NCBI GenBank assembly: GCA_045542335.1
Contig: JAZQKV010000049.1
Location: 1-64,000 of the forward strand
DNA length: 64,000 nucleotides
Direction: 5' to 3'
DNA from: CAKSUT01 sp045542335
GTDB taxonomy: Bacteria; Bacillota; Clostridia; Oscillospirales; CAG-382
Position numbers and translations under genes: made by a program. This document shows, piece after piece, positions 1-8,407 of the stretch; within the stretch, counting starts at the first letter, position 1, and each line of letters starts with the position of its first letter. The notes beneath the pieces are model-generated. The model saw only the letters and a program-made list of their open reading frames with translations. It was not told the origin of the DNA and searched no databases.

Positions 1-909
1 GGGAGCAACGCCGAAGAATCCGTTCTCAGGGTTTACTGCCCAGAGGCGTCCGTCTTCGCCAACGCGGAGCCATGCAATATCGTCACCTACGCACCATACC
101 TTGTAGCCCTTTTTCTTTAAGAATTCCGGAGGAATGAGCATAGCGAGGTTTGTCTTACCGCAAGCAGAGGGGAATGCAGCTGCAACATACTTTGTTTCTC
201 CATCGGGATATTCAACGCCGAGGATAAGCATGTGTTCAGCCATCCAGCCTTCCTTACGTCCGAGGTAGGAAGCGATTCTGAGAGCAAAGCACTTCTTGCC
301 GAGAAGAACGTTTCCGCCGTAACCGGAGTTAACGGACCAGATTGTGTTGTCTTCGGGGAAGTGGCAGATATATCTGTTTTCTTCGTCGATGTCTGCTCTT
401 GCATGGAGGCCCTTGATAAAGCCTGCGTCATCGCCCATAGCTTCAAGAACGTGCTTGCCGGCTCTTGTCATGATGAGCATATTAAGAACGACATAGATGG
501 AGTCTGTAAGCTCGATACCGTACTTTGCAAAGTCTGAGCCTACAACGCCCATTGAATAGGGGATAACATACATTGTTCTGCCCTTCATAGAGCCCTTATA
601 GAGCTTGGAGAGCTTTTCATAACATTCTGCGGGAGCCATCCAGTTGTTGGAGGCACCTGCGTCTTCCTTCTTGGAAGTGCAGATGAAAGTTCTGTTTTCA
701 ACTCTTGCAACGTCGTTTACTGCGGTTCTGTGCAAGAAGCAATTGGGAAGCTTTTCGGGGTTGAGTCTTGTCATTTCTCCTGTTGAGCAAGCTTCGTCCT
801 GAAGAGCCTTGGTCTGTTCGTCGCTGCCGTCAATCCAGACGATTTTGTCGGGGCAGGTCATGGCAGCCATTTCGTCAATCCATGAGAGGATGTGCTTGTT
901 GTTTGTCAT
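1..909 (-). CDS. pckG: Phosphoenolpyruvate carboxykinase (GTP), C-terminus cut by window edge
   Basis: This gene encodes the N-terminal ~303 residues of a GTP-dependent PEP carboxykinase; the rest lies outside the window. The enzyme interconverts oxaloacetate and PEP in the cytoplasm, for gluconeogenesis or anaplerosis. The GTP-type P-loop AFPSACGKTNLAM lies near residues 266-278, just before the window edge, and the N-terminal region (WMAPAEC, GRTMYVIPYSMG) matches the family. The ATP-type enzyme has a different P-loop. The start is the ATG at 907-909, with AAAGGAA about 9 nt upstream. A TATAAT on the minus strand at 993-998 is a possible -10 element, without a good -35. Confidence 0.95.
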   Translation of the reverse strand, partial: MTNNKHILSWIDEMAAMTCPDKIVWIDGSDEQTKALQDEACSTGEMTRLNPEKLPNCFLHRTAVNDVARVENRTFICTSKKEDAGASNNWMAPAECYEKLSKLYKGSMKGRTMYVIPYSMGVVGSDFAKYGIELTDSIYVVLNMLIMTRAGKHVLEAMGDDAGFIKGLHARADIDEENRYICHFPEDNTIWSVNSGYGGNVLLGKKCFALRIASYLGRKEGWMAEHMLILGVEYPDGETKYVAAAFPSACGKTNLAMLIPPEFLKKKGYKVWCVGDDIAWLRVGEDGRLWAVNPENGFFGVAP

Positions 910-1105
910 TGGTGACACCGTTCCTTTCTATATTTTCGGATTATTTATTTAACAATTCCGGTTGATTCCGATTTGTCCCCAAACCGTTATCCATTATATA
1001 TTGTAGCTTCTAAAAATGAATATTTAAAGCATATTATGGAAACACATTTCAAAAACGTTATTATTTTAACACTTTGGGGCGGTTGAAACAAGGAGGTGCA
1101 CTTAT

Positions 1106-1147
1106 ATGCAGAGCGATTTGGTGAGAAAATACTTTGACTGCTTTTGA
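1106..1147 (+). CDS. Possible 13-codon leader peptide ORF
   Basis: An ATG at 1106 is preceded by AAGGAGGTG (1091-1099) at good spacing. It opens a frame encoding MQSDLVRKYFDCF, then TGA. No convincing promoter lies immediately upstream, and no codon run suggests attenuation. It may be chance or a short regulatory peptide. The only support is the unusually good ribosome site inside an otherwise empty region. Confidence 0.2.
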   Translation: MQSDLVRKYFDCF

Positions 1148-1221
1148 GGGGAAGCGACACGGTGGGGGGTGACAGGAGTGGGAAGATGATTGTTTTGTGC
1201 TATAAAAAGTCGATTTATCTC

Positions 1222-1250
1222 TTTACAACAAAGCGGACTCGGGATATAAT
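1222..1250 (+). promoter_or_regulatory. Sigma-A type promoter
   Basis: TTTACA at 1222-1227 and TATAAT at 1245-1250 are separated by 17 bp. Transcription would start near 1257, giving a leader of only about 25 nt before the ATG at 1282. Confidence 0.75.
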
Positions 1251-1281
1251 GGAGTTGTAAAAAATGAAAGGAGAGCAAAAA

Positions 1282-3753
1282 ATGCTTAACTTCAACTATA
1301 AGGGCGAAAAGCTTGTTGGAAGAACCTGTCTTGAACTCAGTCTTAAACCGTTTAAGTCACTTGATGCCGGAAGCATTGAGGAGGTTTGCCGAAAGCTGTT
1401 TTACGACTGGCAGAAACTGATTGATAAATCAGAAAGTCTTGCGGTTATGTTGTGGACAGCAGACGGAAGCGAAATTCTTGAATATTCCGGGGAGCTTTCA
1501 CAAAGCTTTGATTATTGCGACCTTATTGGAATCGGAAATCCGACAAAGCAGCCACCTTATGAAGAGATCGAAAAAAACAATCTTCATGTGCGCCCCATTC
1601 ATTACCGTGAGGATGGCGTGCGCCATACATTTACATATGGGAAGCTTGCCGAGATTATCGCCGCACTCAAGCGTGTGGGAATGGAGATGACGGGAAAGAG
1701 CGTGAGCGTTATTGAAACCTTTGACCCGGGCCCTGAATTTGCAAATTCCGACTTCAAATATCGCCGCCACCCCGAAATATGCAAGGGCAATATCATGGGC
1801 AAAAAGCAGTGGCTTCATTGCGCTTCCACTCTTCATGCCGAAGACAGAAAGTATGCCGCATATCCAGACGGCATCCCCGAGGGAACTCATTTCGGCGAAT
1901 TTCTCGGAAAACAGCTAATGTGCCTTTGCAAGGATGTTGGCTTTGACGGAATATGGTTGTCAAACGGCTTTGGCTTTTCGCTTAATTCGTGGAATTGGGT
2001 GGGCGAAACCTTTGACGGCGAAAAATTCAATCTTGAAGGCTTTGACAATGTGAGAAACTCAATCAATGAGTTCTGGAAGCATTTCACGGCACAGACGGGA
2101 GATATGCTTATTGAGGTGAGAGGAAGCAACCTTTCGGTCGGCATGGATATATCGGCTCACGGATGCCCTGTGGACGACATTTACAAGTATAATATACTTA
2201 CACCGCCAAACTCTCCCTGGGCGGCACTTGACACACGCTTCGGACTTGAGCTTTGCGGCTATCTTTCAAGGATTTCTGAAATTTCGGACAACGGTTTTCT
2301 CTTCCGTTATTATACACACGACCCATGGTGGAACAATTCTCCGTGGTTTGACCGTTATGGCAGTCAGCCTCATGACATTTATCTTCCACTTGCGCTTGCA
2401 AGAATGGACGGAGAGGGCAGGGTGACCAAACCCTTTGGTGTCAACTTCCTTTCCGCAGACGATTCATATGGAGATATGCCCGAAAAATGCCCTAACGAGG
2501 TTGTTCCGCATATTCTTGAGGGCTTCAACAGTTATTCCGATGCTCCGGGACTTGTGACCTGGCTTTACCCCTTTGAAGAATATTGCACAGAGGGCTTGAA
2601 AAACGGAAATCACCACAGGATTATCATGGATGATTGGTATATGGAAAATGCCATAGATCTCGGCTTCCCTGTGAATACTGTGGTTTCCGACAGGAATTTT
2701 TCCAAATCTCCTGTTGAGATATATAAAAAAACCATAATTGTCTGCCCTGTTCCCTTTGAGGGATCTACACTTGAGAAGTGTGTTTTTAAGGCAATTGACA
2801 ACGGTGTTCCGGTTATACTTTTCGGAAATACCGATAAAGCAAGCTGTGAGCTTCGCAATATAATTGGGGTAAAGCTTGAAGACGGCATTGACGGAGAGCT
2901 TAAAATGCACCAGAACATGATAAAAGATGTGTTCGAGGATGTTCCCATGTCGGACACCCTTGTTCATGTCGCACTTGTGTCGGACGGCGGAATAAAAGAG
3001 GTTATGTCGGAGTCTGCAAAGAGTGTTGAAACGGCATATGTTACAAGCAGTGATGGCGTTTCAAGGGTTTATTCAACATTTAACAGCGAGAGACGTGTTG
3101 CATGGATAAGGGCAAGCTTTCCGCACAGAGTTGCAGTTGGCGGGCATTTGCCTGAGGTTGTGGGCGGACATGAACGTTTCCCGTGTGCATCGCTTCTGAG
3201 GGCGGCTCTTGCATTTTTCGGAATAGACATCAGCTTTGAAGCAGCACATCCTGCGGACAAACTGCCCCTTAATCTGTGGTCACGAAAAGACAACGGATTA
3301 TTTATGACCGGATTTGCCAAGAACACGGCAATTGCACTTAAAATGTCGTTCCCGGATGGAGTTCCGATGCCTGTTGGGACAGATGCAGTTGTGAATAACA
3401 ATGTGGGCAAGTTTATATCGTTGCCGTGGTGCCACAATCTTTGCCGTGCTTTTGTTAAACAGGAAGAAAAATCCACGGTTTCGTGCCGCCGTGAAACTGC
3501 CGGAACAAACATGATGAGCAAGGAAAGGATAAGTCTTGCCGGACTTAAGAATGCACAGGTTGTTTTCTTTCCACCGGAAAACGCAAATGTTTATGCTTCA
3601 TTTGACAGGGAAGCAAACAGCTCACATTTTAAGCCTGACAGGGTGAGAGCTGATGGAAGCGTTGTGTTTGAAAACATCAGCGGAAAGCTGTTTATTTTCT
3701 GGATTGACAAGGATACAGAGGCGAAATACAGGGAAATCGGATATATTTTATAA
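1282..3753 (+). CDS. Large protein of unknown family, TIM-barrel/glycoside-hydrolase-like
   Basis: Encodes 823 residues with no signal peptide, so it is probably cytoplasmic. I do not recognise the family. The first ~450 residues are rich in Trp, Asp and Glu, with segments such as DGIWLSNGFGFSLNSWNW and HDPWWNNSPW that look like (beta/alpha)8 glycosidase loops. Residues ~480-560 (TIIVCPVPFEG, GVPVILFGNT) resemble the Rossmann, GATase-like second domain found in GH42-type enzymes. The start is set at 1282 because AAAGGAG (1267-1273) lies 8 nt upstream; an in-frame ATG at 1264 would sit in front of that site and almost at the transcription start. It is monocistronic, between its own promoter and a shared terminator at 3766. 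A sugar-hydrolase role is inference from fold-like features and the carbohydrate genes elsewhere in the window. Confidence 0.6.
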   Translation: MLNFNYKGEKLVGRTCLELSLKPFKSLDAGSIEEVCRKLFYDWQKLIDKSESLAVMLWTADGSEILEYSGELSQSFDYCDLIGIGNPTKQPPYEEIEKNNLHVRPIHYREDGVRHTFTYGKLAEIIAALKRVGMEMTGKSVSVIETFDPGPEFANSDFKYRRHPEICKGNIMGKKQWLHCASTLHAEDRKYAAYPDGIPEGTHFGEFLGKQLMCLCKDVGFDGIWLSNGFGFSLNSWNWVGETFDGEKFNLEGFDNVRNSINEFWKHFTAQTGDMLIEVRGSNLSVGMDISAHGCPVDDIYKYNILTPPNSPWAALDTRFGLELCGYLSRISEISDNGFLFRYYTHDPWWNNSPWFDRYGSQPHDIYLPLALARMDGEGRVTKPFGVNFLSADDSYGDMPEKCPNEVVPHILEGFNSYSDAPGLVTWLYPFEEYCTEGLKNGNHHRIIMDDWYMENAIDLGFPVNTVVSDRNFSKSPVEIYKKTIIVCPVPFEGSTLEKCVFKAIDNGVPVILFGNTDKASCELRNIIGVKLEDGIDGELKMHQNMIKDVFEDVPMSDTLVHVALVSDGGIKEVMSESAKSVETAYVTSSDGVSRVYSTFNSERRVAWIRASFPHRVAVGGHLPEVVGGHERFPCASLLRAALAFFGIDISFEAAHPADKLPLNLWSRKDNGLFMTGFAKNTAIALKMSFPDGVPMPVGTDAVVNNNVGKFISLPWCHNLCRAFVKQEEKSTVSCRRETAGTNMMSKERISLAGLKNAQVVFFPPENANVYASFDREANSSHFKPDRVRADGSVVFENISGKLFIFWIDKDTEAKYREIGYIL

Positions 3754-3765
3754 CCAAAACAAACG

Positions 3766-3797
3766 AAGGTCTGCGCCGTTGTTGGACGCAGACCTTT
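3766..3797. terminator. Bidirectional intrinsic terminator
   Basis: A 10-bp perfect stem (AAGGTCTGCG / CGCAGACCTT) with an 11-nt loop lies between two convergent genes. It is flanked by T on one strand and A on the other, so it can serve both the unknown gene at 1282 and purC. Confidence 0.8.
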
Positions 3798-3816
3798 AAA
3801 CTTATATTTTGTTGTT

Positions 3817-4500
3817 TTATCTGTTGAGAATGAGCTTTGTGAGAGTTGTGGGCTCAACAATTTTGCCGTCCTTATAGACACGCATATTGCCCGAAGCAAT
3901 TTCGTCGATAAGGATAACCTCTCCGTTGTTGTAACCAAACTCAAACTTGATGTCCCAGAGGTCAAGACCAATGGACTTGAGGTCATCGGCAACAATCTTT
4001 GTTATCTTGAGTGTCTGCTCCTTCATGCTTTCAAACATTTCAAGGCTCATAACGCCAAGAGCTGCAAGACCTTCACCTGTTACAAGGGGATCGCCCTTTT
4101 CGTCGTTCTTGAAGGTACATTCAACATATCCGCCTTCAAGGGGAGTGCCGTCAGCGATATATTCGCCGTATCTGCGGATAAAGCTGCCTGTTGCAACAAG
4201 GCGGCAGATAACTTCAAGACCGTGACCGAACACTTTGCCGGGAAGAACTTCCATTGTTGCTTCTTCAACATTTGCACCGACATAGTGTGTCTTGATGCCT
4301 GCTTTTTTGAGAAGCTCGAAATAGTGAATGGAGGTTTCAAGGTTTGCTTTACCGATTCCTTCGATGGTAAGACCAACGCTGTTTTCACCGGGATCAAAAA
4401 CGCCGTCTTTGCCGGTGCAATCGTCCTTGAACTTGAGCATTACATTTCCGTTGTCGAGAGAGTAGACATCTTTTGTTTTACCTTCGTAAATCTTTTTCAT
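3817..4500 (-). CDS. purC: Phosphoribosylaminoimidazole-succinocarboxamide synthase
   Basis: Encodes 227 residues, close to the usual bacterial SAICAR synthetase length of ~235. The enzyme joins aspartate to CAIR using ATP, the eighth step of purine synthesis, in the cytoplasm. Family signatures are the N-terminal YEGKTKDVY, the central VCRLVATGSF-type segment (VICRLVATGSFIRRYG), and LDLWDIKFEFG followed by LIDEIASGNMR. The start ATG at 4498-4500 has AAGGAG upstream. The gene stands alone rather than in a pur operon. Its own promoter is at 4548-4576, and it shares a terminator with the convergent gene. Confidence 0.96.
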   Translation of the reverse strand: MKKIYEGKTKDVYSLDNGNVMLKFKDDCTGKDGVFDPGENSVGLTIEGIGKANLETSIHYFELLKKAGIKTHYVGANVEEATMEVLPGKVFGHGLEVICRLVATGSFIRRYGEYIADGTPLEGGYVECTFKNDEKGDPLVTGEGLAALGVMSLEMFESMKEQTLKITKIVADDLKSIGLDLWDIKFEFGYNNGEVILIDEIASGNMRVYKDGKIVEPTTLTKLILNR

Positions 4501-4547
4501 AATAAAGCAACTCCTTAAATTTTATATTTTGAAAATCTACGCCACAT

Positions 4548-4576
4548 ATTATATCACATATTTCGGCAAATTTCAA
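4548..4576 (-). promoter_or_regulatory. Promoter for purC
   Basis: On the minus strand, TTGAAA (4571-4576) and TATAAT (4548-4553) are separated by 17 bp. They lie ~50 bp upstream of the purC start. I saw no purine-riboswitch core in the short leader. Confidence 0.7.
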
Positions 4577-4682
4577 TAGTAAATTTGTATGTAGCTGAAA
4601 ATTTTTTTGTAAAATTTTGTATGCAATAGTAACAATTTGGAAATGTGAGGGAGACTTGGTGATTTGCACGATGGTTTTTATA

Positions 4683-4711
4683 TTGACATTTGTGGGGATT
4701 TATGGTATAAT
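4683..4711 (+). promoter_or_regulatory. Promoter for the dockerin-repeat protein
   Basis: TTGACA (4683-4688) and TATAAT (4706-4711) are 17 bp apart. Transcription should begin near 4718, so the TTG at 4724 would leave almost no leader. This supports the ATG at 4748 as the start. Confidence 0.8.
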
Positions 4712-4747
4712 CCTTAAAAAAGGTTGATAGGGGAAGGTGGAACTATT

Positions 4748-7345
4748 ATGAAGAATATTATGAAAAAAACATTTTTCCATGTGACAATGGTTGTGATGCT
4801 TTTAGTTGTTATGGTGGCGAATGTCAAGGCGGCACAGTCTGACAGCTATTTTGAAGAATCAAGCTATTTTAAAGTGGCAAGCGGATATGCTCTTGCCTGG
4901 TCTGAGGTATATGATGAAGCGGGATATGGTGAATTAGTGACAGGTGTCGCTCCGGGCACGACCGCAGGACAGGTGTGCGACAATGCCTTGTTCTCTTACG
5001 GTCTGAAAGTGGGAATAGTTGATGAAACGACTGATGAATATGGAGAGGCTGTTCTTAAAGTGCTTGAGGAAACAGACAGGGTTTATACAGGGTGTCTGCT
5101 TGTCACATATGAAGAAGATTATGAAGAGGACATATACGATCCGTATCTTTGGGTTAACGCATACATCATTATTGTAGACGGTGATGCCGACGGAGACGGT
5201 GACAGAGATGCAGATGACATGAAGCTTGGTGTTGAAATGATGCTTGAAGGCAGACGTGCCGATGAATACTCTGCCGCATTCGATAAGAATCTTGACGGAG
5301 AAATTACTCTTGCTGAATTGAGATGTCAGACTGTTGAAGCCTTTGACGAAAACAGCGATGCTCCCGATGAGGTGTCTCCTTTCGCAGACAGCTTTGCTTT
5401 TGTGCTTGAGGATGAGGCAACGTATGTCTCCATGGTTGAAAACGGAAAGGCTGTGATAAAAAGTTATCTGACGGTTTATCTTGACGGCAAAGCTAAAGAT
5501 GTACCCGTGAAAAAGATAACTGAGGATATGGTTTCTGACCCTGAATGGGAGGGCTTTCTCGTAAACTATGATGAGGAATACGAGGAATTTGATTTTAGTG
5601 AGTATGTGGGAAAGCTCGCTGTTGCTTATAACGATGACGAGGGTTATTACTTTAAACTTCTTTCCGAAAGTGACTATAATGACAGCTCTGTTCTTGAGGG
5701 GGACGATGCTGAGAGTGCGTATATGTATACTTCGGAGGAAGTTTGGCTTTCGTTTGATGATGTTACAAAACGCATTACCCTTTCAGATACGGCAGAGGCG
5801 GGATTTGTGAGCCTTGCTGTCAAGGACTATTCGCAGATTGTGCTGACGGGTTATGATGCGGAAGATGAGTGGATTTGCCTGAGCTATACCGGGGATGAAA
5901 TCTATAAAATTGCCGAGGAAACAGAGCTTTACTATGCTGTTGTTATGGTGCAGAACAATCCCGGCGTGACAAAAATGGAAAACCTTGTGATGCTTTATGG
6001 TGAAGCGTGGGACGAATTGCCCTCCGAGGCTTTGGATTTCAGACCTGTTCCTGCTTCGGCAAGCTTCAGCCAGGATGAGAACTGGGGTATGGTGCTTGAC
6101 AGTCAGGTGACAGAATATGCAATTAAAGAGGATGATATAATTGTCAATAGAGATCTTTTGACTATCATTGAGGACGGAAAAACTACCTATGTTCCTGTCA
6201 AGAAGATTACTCAGTTTATGGTTGACTATGAATCTAAATGGAAGGGATATATCCCATGCTACGATGAAGATTATTATGAATATGATTTCTCGGAATATGT
6301 GGGCAAGCCGGCAGTGGCACAGAAAGACCATAAGGGAAGATATATTTTCAGAACTCTTGAAATAGAAGATTATAATGATGGCGATGTTCTTTTATATGAC
6401 GAGAGTGACATTGGAAACAGTGAAGGTGCTATCTTTGCATTTACAGCAGAGAATGTTGCTCTTATAAAGAAGGTTGGTTATAGCTACATCATTACCTCCG
6501 ACGGTGAAAGTGAATACTCCGACAGTTTTACATATGGTGAGAATAACGAAACAACATTTAAACAATTAACTGTTAAGGACTATACAAAGATTATTATAAA
6601 GAGCGTTGATGCCGAGGGAGAACCTGTTATAAGCGCATATGATTATGAAAATCTCCCTGATTTTGCTCATGATTTTTACTTTGACAAAGTGACTGTGGTT
6701 GTGGGTAACAATTCAAAGACCATGAGAAACGAAAACCTCAGCTTTTTCTACGGAGAAACAGACAGAGAAATTGAAATTTATCCGGGAAAAATTACGGGAT
6801 TTGCAATCGTCAACAGCTATGAAATCGATCCAACCGACAGCGGAAACGTATATTATGTAAGTGCTTATGACACAAAAACGGGCAATATCGGAACATATGA
6901 AGCCTTTTACGGATACGAAATGCTTCTTGAACAGGGAGAGCTTCTTGGCATAACCTCAAAGGGCTATATAATGGATGATTACAGCTTTGGCTCGATATTG
7001 GAACAAGGCGAGCCGGATCTTGACATATACGATTTTGATGATAAAGTTGGAAACCTCGGCTGGTGCGAGCTTGCGGCATATGATGCCGAAGCGAAAATTA
7101 TAGAACTTAAAGACGACAGCAATTGTTACTATGTTGACGATAAAACCGTTTTTGTTGAATATGACATTTCAGATGCCTGGTCAGCACTCAGGAGTGATTT
7201 AATTCTTACCTCAAATGCAGCAAAAAACAATTTTGACGGAAAAACCGGATCATTCAAAGCTGTGTATGTGACGGCAAATGAACTTGAAACATCCCCGAAC
7301 GAGGGACTTTTCACCGCTGTTTCGGTTATTCTTGTACACAAATAA
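4748..7345 (+). CDS. Secreted protein with N-terminal dockerin-like domain and two internal repeats
   Basis: Encodes 865 residues. Residues 1-28 form a signal peptide (basic start, hydrophobic run, VKA-A cleavage-like site). Residues ~143-197 form a dockerin type I-like module: two loops with alternating Asp (GDADGDGDRDADD and FDKNLDGEITLAE), each followed by a short helix, which suggests Ca2+ binding. Two ~190-residue repeats follow, at about 216-400 and 450-640. Each contains YVPVKKIT or DVPVKKIT, a Y/D/E-rich strip, DFSEYVGK, then a DYN motif. The remaining C-terminal part is acidic and unassigned. No catalytic motif, LPXTG anchor or transmembrane tail is seen. GGAAGGTGG (4732-4740) sets the start. 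Dockerins usually bind cohesins on a scaffold; none is in this window. The role is unknown; structural or adhesive is a guess. The domain is near the N-terminus, whereas dockerins are usually C-terminal. Confidence 0.75.
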   Translation: MKNIMKKTFFHVTMVVMLLVVMVANVKAAQSDSYFEESSYFKVASGYALAWSEVYDEAGYGELVTGVAPGTTAGQVCDNALFSYGLKVGIVDETTDEYGEAVLKVLEETDRVYTGCLLVTYEEDYEEDIYDPYLWVNAYIIIVDGDADGDGDRDADDMKLGVEMMLEGRRADEYSAAFDKNLDGEITLAELRCQTVEAFDENSDAPDEVSPFADSFAFVLEDEATYVSMVENGKAVIKSYLTVYLDGKAKDVPVKKITEDMVSDPEWEGFLVNYDEEYEEFDFSEYVGKLAVAYNDDEGYYFKLLSESDYNDSSVLEGDDAESAYMYTSEEVWLSFDDVTKRITLSDTAEAGFVSLAVKDYSQIVLTGYDAEDEWICLSYTGDEIYKIAEETELYYAVVMVQNNPGVTKMENLVMLYGEAWDELPSEALDFRPVPASASFSQDENWGMVLDSQVTEYAIKEDDIIVNRDLLTIIEDGKTTYVPVKKITQFMVDYESKWKGYIPCYDEDYYEYDFSEYVGKPAVAQKDHKGRYIFRTLEIEDYNDGDVLLYDESDIGNSEGAIFAFTAENVALIKKVGYSYIITSDGESEYSDSFTYGENNETTFKQLTVKDYTKIIIKSVDAEGEPVISAYDYENLPDFAHDFYFDKVTVVVGNNSKTMRNENLSFFYGETDREIEIYPGKITGFAIVNSYEIDPTDSGNVYYVSAYDTKTGNIGTYEAFYGYEMLLEQGELLGITSKGYIMDDYSFGSILEQGEPDLDIYDFDDKVGNLGWCELAAYDAEAKIIELKDDSNCYYVDDKTVFVEYDISDAWSALRSDLILTSNAAKNNFDGKTGSFKAVYVTANELETSPNEGLFTAVSVILVHK

Positions 7346-7397
7346 TCGCATTTGAAAATCGGCAATAGAAAATCAAACATCAACAGGACGGTATTTT

Positions 7398-8246
7398 ATG
7401 AAAACAGGACTTATCCTCGAAGGCGGCGCAATGAGAGGACTTTTTACGGCGGGAATACTTGATGTGTTCACGGAAAAAGGGATAAAATTTGACGGAATGA
7501 TTGGCGTTTCGGCAGGGGCTGTGTTTGGCTGCAATTTTAAGTCCGGGCAGGCAGGAAGAACTTTGCGATATAACGTGAAGTATTGCAAAGACCCCCGGTA
7601 TTGCAGTTATCGTTCACTTATCAAAACAGGTGACCTCTATGGCGCAGACTTTTGCTATAATAAAATCCCTTTTGAGCTTGATGTTTTTGACAACGACGCC
7701 TTTGCGGCAAATCCGATGGAGTTTCATGTTGGCTGTACTGATGTTGTTACGGGAAAACCCGTTTACAGAAAAATTGATGTGTGCGACCGAGAGAGCCTTG
7801 AATGGATGCGTGCCTCGGCTTCCATGCCGCTTGTTTCAAGAATTGTTGAGGTTGGCGGCAAAAAAATGCTTGACGGAGGAATTTCGGATTCAATACCCAT
7901 TAAGTATTTTGAAAGCATGGGGTATGACAGAAATGTGGTTGTGCTCACTCAACCCCGGGGATATGTGAAGCAGAGGAACAAAATGCTTCCTATTGTCAAA
8001 GCTACTCTTGGTAAGTATCCCGGAATTTATGAAGCAATGAAAATTCGCCACGAGATGTATAACGAAACCACCGCGTATATTGCCGAAAAGGAAAAGAAAG
8101 GCGAAATTCTGGTTATTCGCCCCAAGTCGCCGCTTCCCACAGGGCATATTGAGCATGATGCGGAAAATCTCAGGCAAGCACACATGCTTGGAGTTGAGGC
8201 GGCAAATGAGAATATTGAAAAAATAGTGCAGTTTCTTTCAAAATGA
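7398..8246 (+). CDS. Patatin-like phospholipase family protein
   Basis: Encodes 282 residues and is predicted cytoplasmic. It belongs to the patatin/RssA/YjjU serine acyl-hydrolase group. It has the oxyanion glycine stretch GGAMRG (9-14), the nucleophile elbow GVSAG with Ser38, and the catalytic Asp159 in DGGISDSIP, so the Ser-Asp dyad is complete. Substrates are probably lipid acyl esters, but the physiological target is unknown. The gene follows the dockerin gene by ~50 nt without a clear promoter, so read-through is possible. It is closed by the terminator at 8280. Confidence 0.9.
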   Translation: MKTGLILEGGAMRGLFTAGILDVFTEKGIKFDGMIGVSAGAVFGCNFKSGQAGRTLRYNVKYCKDPRYCSYRSLIKTGDLYGADFCYNKIPFELDVFDNDAFAANPMEFHVGCTDVVTGKPVYRKIDVCDRESLEWMRASASMPLVSRIVEVGGKKMLDGGISDSIPIKYFESMGYDRNVVVLTQPRGYVKQRNKMLPIVKATLGKYPGIYEAMKIRHEMYNETTAYIAEKEKKGEILVIRPKSPLPTGHIEHDAENLRQAHMLGVEAANENIEKIVQFLSK

Positions 8247-8279
8247 GGCAGAATTTTGCAATATGCTGATAAAACAGAC

Positions 8280-8308
8280 AGACGAAGCCAAAAACTTCGT
8301 CTGTTTTC
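8280..8308 (+). terminator. Intrinsic terminator after the patatin-like gene
   Basis: CAGACGAAG (8280-8288) pairs with CTTCGTCTG (8296-8304) across a 7-nt loop, followed by TTTT. Confidence 0.8.
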
Positions 8309-8407
8309 ACAATTGGAATTTTTATTATAATGTAGAATTTCCAAAGAAAATCTGTTATAATAATAACAATGTTCCCAATACCATATGTCAGAAAGGAGAG
8401 TCTGAAA

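Larger units (their letters stand above)
910..1281. other. Intergenic region between divergent pckG and the unknown TIM-barrel gene
   Basis: About 370 bases with no conventional gene. It holds the possible pckG -10 element (993-998, minus strand), a 13-codon reading frame at 1106-1147 with a strong ribosome site, and the strong plus-strand promoter at 1222-1250. I saw no terminator or riboswitch. Confidence 0.6.

Noticed and set aside
2464..2967. 167-codon minus-strand open frame
   Set aside because: Antisense to the well-supported gene at 1282-3753, with no promoter or ribosome site.
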